From positions 1 through 28,247 of the IMG/VR virus record IMGVR_UViG_3300030390_000790: a DNA stretch of 28,247 bases. One strand, 5' to 3'. Each line of letters starts with the position of its first letter. The stretch's first letter is position 1. A program made the translations under genes and the position numbers. This DNA is from a virus. The notes below the pieces were generated by a model. The model was not told where the DNA came from and did not search any database. It saw nothing but the letters and a program-made list of their open reading frames with translations. This document shows, piece after piece, positions 7,476 to 15,364 of the stretch.

Positions 7476-7687
7476 TTAAAAAGCTCAGTTCCTTCGCTAA
7501 CCATCTTGGGAATGCAATATGCCGATATGTTCTCTTGCCAAATATAAGACTGCTTGTTTGGCCCTAATTCACCACGCTCTATAGCTCTGGCAAACTGATT
7601 GCATCTGTACACATCCTCAAACAACATATCGTCAGTGCTTACTGTTTCCCCGTCAACAATGACAACAAGTAAAAATGCCATCAACAT
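7472..7687 (-). CDS. Small signal-peptide or single-TM protein (71 aa)
   Basis: The ATG at 7687 overlaps the preceding TAA as TAATG, the coupling style of its neighbours, so it was preferred over upstream ATGs at 7747 and 7711 that would overlap the previous gene by 61 and 25 bases. The product begins MLMAFLLVVIVDGETVS, a short hydrophobic segment that suits an export signal or an anchor. A 55-residue polar domain follows, with two Cys (YRCNQFARAIERGELG and SAYCIPK) that could form a disulfide outside the cytoplasm. It is the third of four small genes between the fibre chaperone and the ejection block. The function is unknown; a spanin-like or host-envelope role is possible but not shown. Confidence 0.6.
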   Translation of the reverse strand: MLMAFLLVVIVDGETVSTDDMLFEDVYRCNQFARAIERGELGPNKQSYIWQENISAYCIPKMVSEGTELFK

Positions 7688-8136
7688 TAGCCGCCCTGCC
7701 GATACATCCATATTCCCGCTACTAAAAAAATCATAAAGAAAACCCACGCAAACACTGCCGTTCCTACTAACTTCATCGTTTTCTTAAACTCAGCCCTTCG
7801 CTTTTTTAAGATCCGAAGTTCTTTCTCATGTGCGTAGCGGCTTTCCTCCATTCTAGCTTTGATGCTTTTATACAGGTCAAACTGTCCCTGCATCATACAA
7901 ATGTCTTTCAACTGTTGATCAAAATTAGCTAGTTGTCTCTTCGCACTCTCCATCTTCAAGGCATCTTTATAAGACATTGCCCCAGCTTTAGCTTTTTCTA
8001 CATCATTGTATTTTTCGTCAGCTTCTGCCCAAGATCCTAGTATTGTGTCTAAATTGCCCTTTCCTTCTTTGACCGTGGCTATGCCATCATTAAGTGCCTT
8101 TAAAGCACTAAGTACAGCAACAACTTCTCCGATCAT
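7687..8136 (-). CDS. Coiled-coil protein with C-terminal membrane anchor (149 aa)
   Basis: Residues 1-118 are helical and charged, with heptad-like spacing through DALKMESAKRQLANFDQQL and YAHEKELRILKKRRAEFKK. A single membrane segment at about 123-144 (GTAVFAWVFFMIFLVAGIW) is followed by a short MYRQGG tail. The shape suggests a long helical domain held at the inner membrane by its carboxy end. It is encoded next to a second helix-plus-TM protein (8136-8297), and both lie between the tail-fibre genes and the ejection genes. A virion role at the host membrane during DNA entry, or an accessory lysis role, would both fit. No family was recognised. Both ends overlap neighbours as TAATG. Confidence 0.65.
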   Translation of the reverse strand: MIGEVVAVLSALKALNDGIATVKEGKGNLDTILGSWAEADEKYNDVEKAKAGAMSYKDALKMESAKRQLANFDQQLKDICMMQGQFDLYKSIKARMEESRYAHEKELRILKKRRAEFKKTMKLVGTAVFAWVFFMIFLVAGIWMYRQGG

Positions 8137-8297
8137 TAGAGATCTTTAGACAGGAACACCGCACCCAGCATAAAAGGGTACATAGCCCATATGAGAGCTT
8201 CTAGCCTAACCATCCTAGAAGATCCTCGTTCTAAGCGTTCTTCAATAGATTTAAATCTTAGAGCGCATTCCGCTTCGTGCTTATCCAGGCCCTTCAT
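8136..8297 (-). CDS. XhlA/hemolysin-like small membrane protein (53 aa)
   Basis: The frame starts at ATG 8297, overlapping the previous TGA as TGATG, and stops with TAA that overlaps the next ATG as TAATG. The product begins MKGLDKHEAECALRFKSI, continues as a charged helix (EERLERGSSRMVRLEAL) and ends in one membrane segment (IWAMYPFMLGAVFL) with a short KDL tail. An amino-terminal coiled coil plus C-terminal TM in about 50-90 residues is the layout of XhlA-type proteins encoded near phage holins. Here the gene is 19 kb from the lysis cassette by position, so a lysis role is uncertain. The two coupled junctions support that it is a real gene. Confidence 0.6.
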   Translation of the reverse strand: MKGLDKHEAECALRFKSIEERLERGSSRMVRLEALIWAMYPFMLGAVFLSKDL

Positions 8298-8890
8298 CAA
8301 CTGGGTTCAGGCCAGTTCTGTGCGCCCATTACCGCAGCCAGAGCATCAACATCTGCTGCACCAGTAATTGCTGTTTTAAGTCTTTCGTATTCTGTAATAA
8401 CTGCTGCGCGGTAAGTAACGGCTGCGTCTGGTATAGCGACTTCACGCTCTGCCTTTCGTATCACCATCCAATCTGTGCCAGCTAATGCGGTGTTGGCCTG
8501 AGATTTGATCTGAGCTTTCATGGTGTGCTTTAGACCACGAGTGATTAGCTTATCGCTAGTGTCCACCATTGCGCCTTCACCGCCGTTTGCGGTTGCATCC
8601 CAGACTTGTACATACAACTGATTGCCATCTTTGTCTTTAGCGTCAACGTCTTCAATAGCCATAGCGGTGTTAGTGAAGCCTTGTGTAGCTACACCGTCCA
8701 CAAGCGTCACATCGCCTTGCGTGACCCAGTAATACTTACGATCTTTCTGCTCACCAAGAACAATGTCTTGTAGACCATTAACTGTCTTGAAGTCTGAGTC
8801 AGCTACTCCTGCTGGAAAGCTGGTGTTTGGGAACAACTGCCGGATGGTACCCGTTGCCGATATCGCCCCGTCTATAATTTGTGCGTACAT
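8297..8890 (-). CDS. Putative tail-fibre assembly chaperone
   Basis: This 197-residue protein follows the two large fibre genes, the usual place for a fibre chaperone. The amino half is beta-rich (YAQIIDGAISATGTIRQLFP, then a DVTLVDGVATQGFTNTA turn). The carboxy part contains TDWMVIRKAEREVAIPDAAV and then a helix (YRAAVITEYERLKTAI), which resembles the conserved TDW-x3-R-x2-E segment of tail-fibre assembly proteins and DUF4376-type chaperones. It would help the fibres fold or trimerise and may stay attached to the virion. The ATG at 8890 has a strong AGGAG site and a 12-base gap from the upstream stop. This is a rare non-overlapping junction in this operon and suggests independent translation at a higher level. 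Confidence 0.6.
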   Translation of the reverse strand: MYAQIIDGAISATGTIRQLFPNTSFPAGVADSDFKTVNGLQDIVLGEQKDRKYYWVTQGDVTLVDGVATQGFTNTAMAIEDVDAKDKDGNQLYVQVWDATANGGEGAMVDTSDKLITRGLKHTMKAQIKSQANTALAGTDWMVIRKAEREVAIPDAAVTYRAAVITEYERLKTAITGAADVDALAAVMGAQNWPEPS

Positions 8891-8902
8891 ATTATTCTCC
8901 TG

Positions 8903-11290
8903 TTATCGGGCGTTGGCTGTTTTAAAGGGTGACTCTGCAAAAGCCATGTAGAGGTAGACTCCATTGTTAGCGTTTCGGGAAGAATGGGTGTCTCTCATTT
9001 TAAAACCATTGCTGTTAATATCTAGCATGTTTGCAATGGTATACTCTGATACTGAGTTTTCTGCCAGAAGCACCTTATCTACAACATTAAAAGGGCTTCT
9101 TTTATTGTCAAACATAACCCACTCTGCGGCAGAGTCAGTTCTTTTAATCATCACCCAAGCAGGCTTGAAACCCGTAGAAATAAATGGCCCCGACGCATTT
9201 CCGTTGCCGGTGTAAATGCCAATTTTGCTGAAGCCCGGTTTTGAGGCGAAACAGTAAGCCACAACCGTTTGATTGTTAGAGTAGCTAGAATAAAAAATAG
9301 ATGAACTAGGGAGTGTTCCAGATGCGTTTGAGTTAGCCGCAGTCGTATTTAATACCAGATAATCGAGTGACCCATCTACTACATTGTGTACAAAGTACCA
9401 ATCACCTGACGCACTTCTGCTTTTTGTTATTACAACTTCAGGAATAACTCCAAGACCGTGTCCGTAAGTTGTCCATGAGCCAGTTCCTGTAAAACTAGCA
9501 ATGCTAAACCCAGCCGCTTGGTTTGCTGATACTGAAGAGGCTTGATTGCCATCATTATTTGTTGACCCTGCTCCGTTGGCTTTCCAGTTCCAAGAGACAT
9601 AGTTTTCGCTGCTTGCATTGAAGGCATCACCGACAGTTGTGGGGGATAGCCTAAAGCCGTCAGTTTGAAAGGGGCCGAAATACGCTTCATTATTAGCTTC
9701 AGCATAACTAAGGTCAGAATAAAGAGTCTTACCCGCACCTCTAACGGCATCGTTAAGTACATGTGAATCCGCTTGGCTTCTGTTTTTTATCCAAACAAAA
9801 TCAGGTTGAAACCCGACTCCGCTAATATCATGGTTCGTTGAGCCATCTCCTGTATACAAAACCGTATTAAACTGCGCTGACGGCAGGGGGATGGCTGGGG
9901 CTGGGAGGTTGGCGGTGCAGAGTGCTTTAAATCCAGAAGGAGGAGCGTAGTAGAAATCCCCAATGCCGTTTGTGTCTGCGTTTCCTTGGGCAGTTACAGC
10001 ACCGTTAAACGTGCCGTTCTGACCAAAGTTTATATCGGTTGGTTGTGATCCGCTTCCACCAGAAGCGTTTGAAAACGCTGCTGCATAAGAACCTGCTGTT
10101 ACGTCTTCAGAAACATATCCTTGATCTGTGTTGTTTAACTTGAACCCGACTTTCCTGTTGTCAGAATCATAGTAGCAAGAAATAATGTACGTTTGGCCGC
10201 TTGTGAACCAAGCTGTTCCGTAACTAGATTCAGTAGCATTAATGTTTTTTACTCCACCGGCATTGACGTAGCCGTACCCAAGACTTCCTGCGTATGACAT
10301 TCTAGGCAGCTCTCCTTTTGGAACTATGCCCATAATAAATCCAAGACCAGTATAGGTTTGCCGCATTTCCCAGTACCATTTTCCAGAACCGGCAGGCATA
10401 TCTATGGTTGAAACGGCTTGCTGCCCGTTTGTAATACTGGCCGATCGGAAAACACCGTGCAGATTTCCTTCAGATAATACCATTCCAGATGTTGCTGATA
10501 CTGCGGGATTCAAAGTAGCAAAGTTGTTCAAAGGCGTGTCGATTACAACGTCAGAGTTGGCTGTATTAACAGCGGTCAGATCGTTACCTTCTCCTGAACT
10601 ATCAGTGCCTATAGCACCGCTGGCAAACTTTAGATAGAACCCATTAGTTCCGTAACTACCGCCTGTGTATTCTTTGGGTATCCATTGCCCTGTGTCTGAG
10701 TTGGTTTCACCGAAGTCGCTTGCTGCTTTTGCAGCACCGTCGATAAAGTGTGTTTCTGCTAAATAGCCAATACTGTATGCAGTAGCATTTAACGCACCAA
10801 GATAAAATACATCAGTAGTGTTATTTACAGGAAGTTCTAAGTTTTGGCTTGGGTAAGTGTTTTGGCCGCTTTGGAACGAAGTTTGTTGCACTCCGTTAAT
10901 GTACATTTTTACTCGATTACTTGCTGTACTTTGTGTTGTATCAACTGCTAACACTATGTGATACCAAGCTGACATATCTCGAAATACGGCAGTAGTAGCC
11001 AGCCTTATTTGATGCCCCGCCGCAGTGTAATAACCAAGTTTTAAGGCTCTTTCATCAGAACCGGATTCAAACAAAAAATTTAGGTCTTGGGCAAAAATTG
11101 CAGAGATGGCATTCTCTGTTGCTCTTTTTATCCAACAACTAAGAGTAAATGTTCTACGGTTTCCAGCACTGCCGGGTGTGCGTTTAAGATGAGCGTTCCC
11201 AACGTCATCAAGTATCAACGACTGCTCTATCTCGAAGTCACCAGCAACAGCACCACTACCCATCATTACTTTTTTAGCAACTGTACTCAT
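8903..11290 (-). CDS. Tail-fibre or receptor-binding protein with LamG- and SPRY-like domains
   Basis: The 795-residue protein has a LamG/concanavalin-like domain at about 45-190 (FTLSCWIKR, AWYHIVLAVDT, VKMYINGVQQ). A SPRY-like domain follows at about 300-428 (KWYWEMRQ, SLGYGYVNAGG, RKVGFKLNN). The C-terminal third appears to be built from three divergent modules of roughly 95 residues. Modules 1 and 3 begin YTGDGS and YTGNGN and contain a GFxP-x3-V-x-IK strand; the middle one begins FTGTGS. The last module contains a GFKMRD strand near its end. These beta-sandwich domains commonly bind glycans, so the protein is a likely host-recognition component. It starts at a TAATG overlap with the TLTNKT-repeat fibre gene, and the pair probably assembles together. 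Confidence 0.75.
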   Translation of the reverse strand: MSTVAKKVMMGSGAVAGDFEIEQSLILDDVGNAHLKRTPGSAGNRRTFTLSCWIKRATENAISAIFAQDLNFLFESGSDERALKLGYYTAAGHQIRLATTAVFRDMSAWYHIVLAVDTTQSTASNRVKMYINGVQQTSFQSGQNTYPSQNLELPVNNTTDVFYLGALNATAYSIGYLAETHFIDGAAKAASDFGETNSDTGQWIPKEYTGGSYGTNGFYLKFASGAIGTDSSGEGNDLTAVNTANSDVVIDTPLNNFATLNPAVSATSGMVLSEGNLHGVFRSASITNGQQAVSTIDMPAGSGKWYWEMRQTYTGLGFIMGIVPKGELPRMSYAGSLGYGYVNAGGVKNINATESSYGTAWFTSGQTYIISCYYDSDNRKVGFKLNNTDQGYVSEDVTAGSYAAAFSNASGGSGSQPTDINFGQNGTFNGAVTAQGNADTNGIGDFYYAPPSGFKALCTANLPAPAIPLPSAQFNTVLYTGDGSTNHDISGVGFQPDFVWIKNRSQADSHVLNDAVRGAGKTLYSDLSYAEANNEAYFGPFQTDGFRLSPTTVGDAFNASSENYVSWNWKANGAGSTNNDGNQASSVSANQAAGFSIASFTGTGSWTTYGHGLGVIPEVVITKSRSASGDWYFVHNVVDGSLDYLVLNTTAANSNASGTLPSSSIFYSSYSNNQTVVAYCFASKPGFSKIGIYTGNGNASGPFISTGFKPAWVMIKRTDSAAEWVMFDNKRSPFNVVDKVLLAENSVSEYTIANMLDINSNGFKMRDTHSSRNANNGVYLYMAFAESPFKTANAR

Positions 11291-13494
11291 TAGCTCATTA
11301 CCTGACCGGCTGTAAATCCGTAATAATTTGTGCCACCGTCTACCGTGTAGAACACAAAAATGTCTACGTTATCGTTTCCGGTGCTAAGTGTTGGAGCGGT
11401 GTCTGCTGCCCACTTGATACTTGAGTTCCACGTTATAGTTCTAGCCGTAGATCCTTGTATGATTTTAAGTGTAGCCGCGCTTACCTTGCCAGACGCTGCT
11501 GGGTTGGTAAAAGATATAGTAGTGTTTTCCGTTAAATCATGACTGAAGTTACCAGCCGTTCTCAGGTTCAGTGAAACAACATTGGAGCTAGAAGTAACTG
11601 CCGCGTACTCTTCGCTGAACCCATTATCTAAAGTAACAACTCCGTTAGCATCTGCGGTAACTGCTTTGGAAGCTGCGGTTAGACCCAGTGTCGCTATATC
11701 TAGATAGTTAAGCTCTGCGCCCGTTGCTGTTACTGCTGTCCCTGCATAGTTAAAGTTACCTGCTGCTACATTAACTTCACCTGTGCCTTTTGGCGTAAGC
11801 GTCAGGTCTATGTTGTCATCACCACCGGATGTTCCGATAATTACCGCGCCGCCAGTTGCCGCGTTAGTTAACTCAAGCTCATTGACCGCACTGCTAGTGG
11901 TCTGCATCTTGATAAGCTCATTGCCATTTGCATCAGCAAGAAACCCACCGTCTACAATCTTGGCAGCGGTTAATGTCTTATTGGTAAACGTGGTTGTACT
12001 ACTAGCAGTTACACCAGACTGATTATTGTCAACGTAGGCTTTTATACTTTGCTGCGTTGCCAACTTAGTCGCAGAATTAGATGCCATGTTGTCTTCATCT
12101 AAGATTGCTGTACCGCTAACACCTGTATTTAACACTGCTGACGTTAAGGTCTTGTTTGTCAGAGTCTGAGTTGCGGTGTCGCCTACAAGATTGCTCGTTG
12201 TTGCCGGAAGAGTTAACGACACATTGCCGCTAAAAGCAGAGTGAGCAGGAGCTAACAGCCTTGCATAGTGCGCGTTTGAGCTTTCGCAATAGAAGTCAAC
12301 GTAAGACTGTGCGCCTCCGTTCTTTATCGCTATAGCACCTTGGCTGATAGCTACGCCATTTGACGAACCGCCACCGATACCCATTGATGTTACAACGTCA
12401 AGCGCGTGGGCTAACTTTGCGCTAGTTACTGCGTCATCAGCTAATTTAGCCGTTGTGATAGATCCGTCAGCTATTCCTGCTGAACTTACATTGACCCACG
12501 AAAGTACGCCTGATCCATTTGTCTGCAATACTTGATTGTTGTCGCCGTCATCGCCTGGCATTGTTAGTGTGTAGCTACTGCCTAAAGTAGCGGGTGCTTG
12601 CATTGCAACATACTCACCGCCAGATGAATCTTGTAACCTAAGATCGCCTTGCGCGGTAATATCTACTTGCGTAGCAACGACAGTGCTTGCTGTACTAGCA
12701 CCAATTGGCGTGTTGTTGATTGAGCCGCCCGTGACTACTGGTGCTGAAACTACTGGCGCGGTCAAGGTCTTATTTGTTAGCGTGTCCGTTGTTGCTTTAC
12801 CCACTAGGGTATCGGTTGCTGCTGGAAGTGTTACTGTAACGTCAGATGTCGCCGCGGGGCCGATCAAAGTAACTGCGTTAGTACCGTTGTCCGTATCCTC
12901 TTTAAATAAGATGCTTCCTGCTGCACTACTTGTGCCTGATAACACTGGAGCAGAAAGCAGCGGAGCCGTCAGAGTCTTGTTTGTTAATGTCTGGGTATGA
13001 GCCTCAAAAACAAAGCTGTCGTTGCCAGTTAACAAAGGCAAAGATACCGTTCTGTCTGCTGCGAGGTTAGCCGCTGCAAACACATACTGGTGATCTGCGC
13101 TGCTGTCGTTGATCTGTGGAGTTGTTAATACAGGGCTAGTCAACGTCTTGTTGGTCAGGGTTTGTGTCGCTGCTGTACCGACTGACTCGTACCAAGTCCC
13201 TAATGAACCGCCATCGTCTGCATTCCACCAAAGCTCATTAGACTCTGTAATCGCCAACTGACCGTATCTGATTTCGCCCGTTGCAGTTGTGTTTCTGACT
13301 GCGGAGATCAACACCGCCCTATCGGTTGACGGCGCGTTAGAGCTTGACGCTTGTAGCGCGTAAAAGCCTGACTTCTTTAAACTCGTTGCTGTCGTGTCAC
13401 TTGCATCACTAATTGAAGTGTTACCAGCGTTTGAGGCGTCAGAATCATCAAGAATGGTCTGAAGCTGCGTTGTTGTTTGCGTTAACTGGCCCAT
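11290..13494 (-). CDS. Tail fibre with TLTNKTLT repeats
   Basis: This 734-residue protein contains five copies of a TLTNKTLT motif, at about residues 110-119, 168-176, 237-245, 442-451 and 501-509. Several are followed by PV-rich strands. Between copies there are recurring TLPAATDTLVG-type segments, a DGSITTAKLADDAVTSAKLA stretch (about 343-362) and an ATKLATQQSIKAYVD motif, all familiar from phage fibre shafts. The C-terminal 100 residues form a beta-rich cap (TENTTISFTNPAASG, then NVDIFVFYTVDGG). Such proteins are usually trimeric shafts. The gene lies right after the gp10-like gene, where P22 encodes its needle and gp14, so it may attach at the tail hub. The ATG has an AGAGGA ribosome site. 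Confidence 0.75.
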   Translation of the reverse strand: MGQLTQTTTQLQTILDDSDASNAGNTSISDASDTTATSLKKSGFYALQASSSNAPSTDRAVLISAVRNTTATGEIRYGQLAITESNELWWNADDGGSLGTWYESVGTAATQTLTNKTLTSPVLTTPQINDSSADHQYVFAAANLAADRTVSLPLLTGNDSFVFEAHTQTLTNKTLTAPLLSAPVLSGTSSAAGSILFKEDTDNGTNAVTLIGPAATSDVTVTLPAATDTLVGKATTDTLTNKTLTAPVVSAPVVTGGSINNTPIGASTASTVVATQVDITAQGDLRLQDSSGGEYVAMQAPATLGSSYTLTMPGDDGDNNQVLQTNGSGVLSWVNVSSAGIADGSITTAKLADDAVTSAKLAHALDVVTSMGIGGGSSNGVAISQGAIAIKNGGAQSYVDFYCESSNAHYARLLAPAHSAFSGNVSLTLPATTSNLVGDTATQTLTNKTLTSAVLNTGVSGTAILDEDNMASNSATKLATQQSIKAYVDNNQSGVTASSTTTFTNKTLTAAKIVDGGFLADANGNELIKMQTTSSAVNELELTNAATGGAVIIGTSGGDDNIDLTLTPKGTGEVNVAAGNFNYAGTAVTATGAELNYLDIATLGLTAASKAVTADANGVVTLDNGFSEEYAAVTSSSNVVSLNLRTAGNFSHDLTENTTISFTNPAASGKVSAATLKIIQGSTARTITWNSSIKWAADTAPTLSTGNDNVDIFVFYTVDGGTNYYGFTAGQVMS

Positions 13495-13495
13495 A

Positions 13496-14920
13496 CTATC
13501 CTCTTAATATTTGTGCGTCGATTGCCGCATCAAGAATGTCTACCTTTGTGTTGCTAGTGGTTTCTACCCGCACAATAATCTCTCTGCTTTTGCCAATTGA
13601 GTTAATGTCAATTGTTTTGTTTCCATCAACGGTCATCGTGTTAATCGTAGAAAAGCTATTTAAATCCTTTGATACTTTCAACGCAACGCTTGAGCTTGCA
13701 GAAGCATCAATGTGCAACTTAACCTTATCTATCACCATCTCAGCACCGCCTACGTCCATTACTTCTGACGAAATTAATGGAAGGTCTTTGCGGCGCGTCA
13801 TATTTGCGCCGTCTTGCTGAAAGTTGGAAAAGTCTAATTTGTATATTTTCTTATTGGCAGAGTGCGCGGCTAAAACAAGATTGTAGCCATGAACAATAGA
13901 CGTAGTCATGAAGTCTTTTTCAAACCAAGTCTGTGACGTAACGTGATACGTCCAAATCTGACCTTGTTCGCTAAAAATAAAGTCAACAAAGGTTTCTTGG
14001 TGCAAGGAGTACGCCGTAACTCTTGCGGTAGCAAAGTCTGTTGCGCCAAACGATGCCCATTCTTCTCCGATAGCAGGAACAAACAACGGTTGAAAGTTTT
14101 CGCCTTGGATCATCCCAGGTCTACGATTACCGTCAATAAAGTAAATAATTCCGTCAATCGCATCTACAGCGTAAGTCCCGCATATACCCTGCGTTATAAC
14201 TGCTTGTCTGCTCAAGGGCGGTCTACCTGTACCGCTAGTAAACCATATCTCTGTCGTTGTCTCGCCAAAGAGATAAAGAAGCTGGTTAAGACTGAAAACT
14301 CTAAGAAGGTCATCAGGTAAAGACTCTGCTTGAGCAAAGTCCAAAGAGGCTATGCTTGTGCCGTCATTTAGAGCAGACACAACAAAAAACCCGTCCGGCT
14401 GCTGATAGATGAAACGGGAATCTAAGAAAGCAACGGAGCTTGTTAGCAGTAGATCGCCGTCACTGATTTCTGCTAAACCACCGGCAACGGTATAGATGTA
14501 AGCGTCAGGCGTCCCGCCAGTGGTTATTATTAACTGGTTAGCGTCTGTTGCCATTACAACGGGAGTAGGCGAGTTTCTTATTTCACCAATAAAAACAGCC
14601 GTTCCTGAGTTGTCAATCGAGTACAACGCAGATCCAGTGACTTGATACAACAGACCGTTTGGCCCGTTAGCAATCATACCTCTGTCTGCACCGCCTGGTG
14701 TTACTGACACATCAACCGTATCACCCGCTGCATCAGTTATTGCAGACGCGTTCGAATCTGTAAGAGTCTCGCCAGTTGCTTGAAACGATGCAAAGGTGAC
14801 GTGACCAGGAAACTGTCTATAACCTCTTAACGTATTAGGAAAAAGGTTGAGCGTCTGCTGTCGATTCGCGTCTAAGCGCGTTGATTGATAGCTAGACTCT
14901 AACGGTACGGAGGCTCTCAT
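13496..14920 (-). CDS. P22 gp10-like packaged-DNA stabilisation protein
   Basis: The product is 474 residues, almost the length of P22 gp10 (472), and lies just after the gp4-like gene as in P22. It is beta-rich with features of this family: an amino-terminal LDANRQQTLNLFPN region (residues 17-30), repeated short strands such as LLYQVTGSALYSI, and TEIWFTSGTGRPPLSRQAVI near 225-244, followed by CGTYAVDAIDGIIYFID. Gp10 proteins form the hexameric tail plug below the portal and gp4 ring, keep packaged DNA inside and carry the tail needle. The start overlaps the previous stop as ATGA. It was recognised by similarity to gp10-type sequences and by synteny. Confidence 0.8.
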   Translation of the reverse strand: MRASVPLESSYQSTRLDANRQQTLNLFPNTLRGYRQFPGHVTFASFQATGETLTDSNASAITDAAGDTVDVSVTPGGADRGMIANGPNGLLYQVTGSALYSIDNSGTAVFIGEIRNSPTPVVMATDANQLIITTGGTPDAYIYTVAGGLAEISDGDLLLTSSVAFLDSRFIYQQPDGFFVVSALNDGTSIASLDFAQAESLPDDLLRVFSLNQLLYLFGETTTEIWFTSGTGRPPLSRQAVITQGICGTYAVDAIDGIIYFIDGNRRPGMIQGENFQPLFVPAIGEEWASFGATDFATARVTAYSLHQETFVDFIFSEQGQIWTYHVTSQTWFEKDFMTTSIVHGYNLVLAAHSANKKIYKLDFSNFQQDGANMTRRKDLPLISSEVMDVGGAEMVIDKVKLHIDASASSSVALKVSKDLNSFSTINTMTVDGNKTIDINSIGKSREIIVRVETTSNTKVDILDAAIDAQILRG

Positions 14921-15321
14921 AAACTATCACTATTTATATTGTAGCGGCCTTGCGTCCATTTTAAATCAGAGTTGTTGACAGAAATATCAAAGGTAACGTC
15001 ACTTTCTAATCGGTCTTTGGTTTCTTTTGCTATTTCAAAAACCACTGGAGAAGGATCTATACCAAACTCAGCGGATACCTCTACTGCTAGGTTATAAGCC
15101 ATAGCTCTAACAGCACCGTCTGGAATATCTAACGTATCGCCGACGGCTGATGGCGCAGGAATGTTAAGCAGACCGTCTTCACCAAACTCGTTAATTAAAT
15201 TCTTGAGCGCAGTAAATACGTCTGTGTTTTTGTTTGAGTCATCAGTCGAAAAGGTTACGCCTGACGTTCTTACACGCAGAAGACTTGTCGCCTGATCTAT
15301 TATGTTTTGACTAGTTGCCAT
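14917..15321 (-). CDS. P22 gp4-like head-completion (tail accessory) protein
   Basis: The 134-residue protein begins MATSQNIIDQATSLLRV, followed by LKNLINEFGEDGLLN, a DGAVRAMAYNLAVEVSAEFG helix and EIAKETKDRL. The helical pattern is that of small connector proteins such as P22 gp4, which bind the portal after packaging and dock gp10. The coat gene immediately upstream and the gp10-like gene immediately downstream give the P22 order. The ATG at 15321 is preferred over an in-frame ATG at 15378, which would lie inside the coat coding end and put a transcription terminator hairpin into the reading frame. The ribosome site at 15321 is weak. Confidence 0.75.
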   Translation of the reverse strand: MATSQNIIDQATSLLRVRTSGVTFSTDDSNKNTDVFTALKNLINEFGEDGLLNIPAPSAVGDTLDIPDGAVRAMAYNLAVEVSAEFGIDPSPVVFEIAKETKDRLESDVTFDISVNNSDLKWTQGRYNINSDSL

Positions 15322-15330
15322 ATTTGCACC

Positions 15331-15358
15331 AAATAAAAATGGGGGCCGAAGCCCCCAA
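15331..15358 (-). terminator. Rho-independent terminator after the coat gene
   Basis: On the minus strand the sequence just after the coat stop reads TGGGGGC, TTCG, GCCCCCA and then TTTTTATTT. This is a seven-pair GC-rich stem closed by the very stable C(UUCG)G tetraloop and followed by a T-rich tract. It is a textbook intrinsic terminator. It lies inside the structural operon, nine to ten bases before the next start codon, so it must be leaky or overridden for the tail genes to be made. Confidence 0.88.
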
Positions 15359-15364
15359 ATGGTT

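Noticed and set aside
7688-7747. Longer start (ATG 7747) for the 71-residue exported protein
   Set aside because: It would overlap the previous gene by 61 bases; ATG 7687 forms the TAATG junction used by neighbours.
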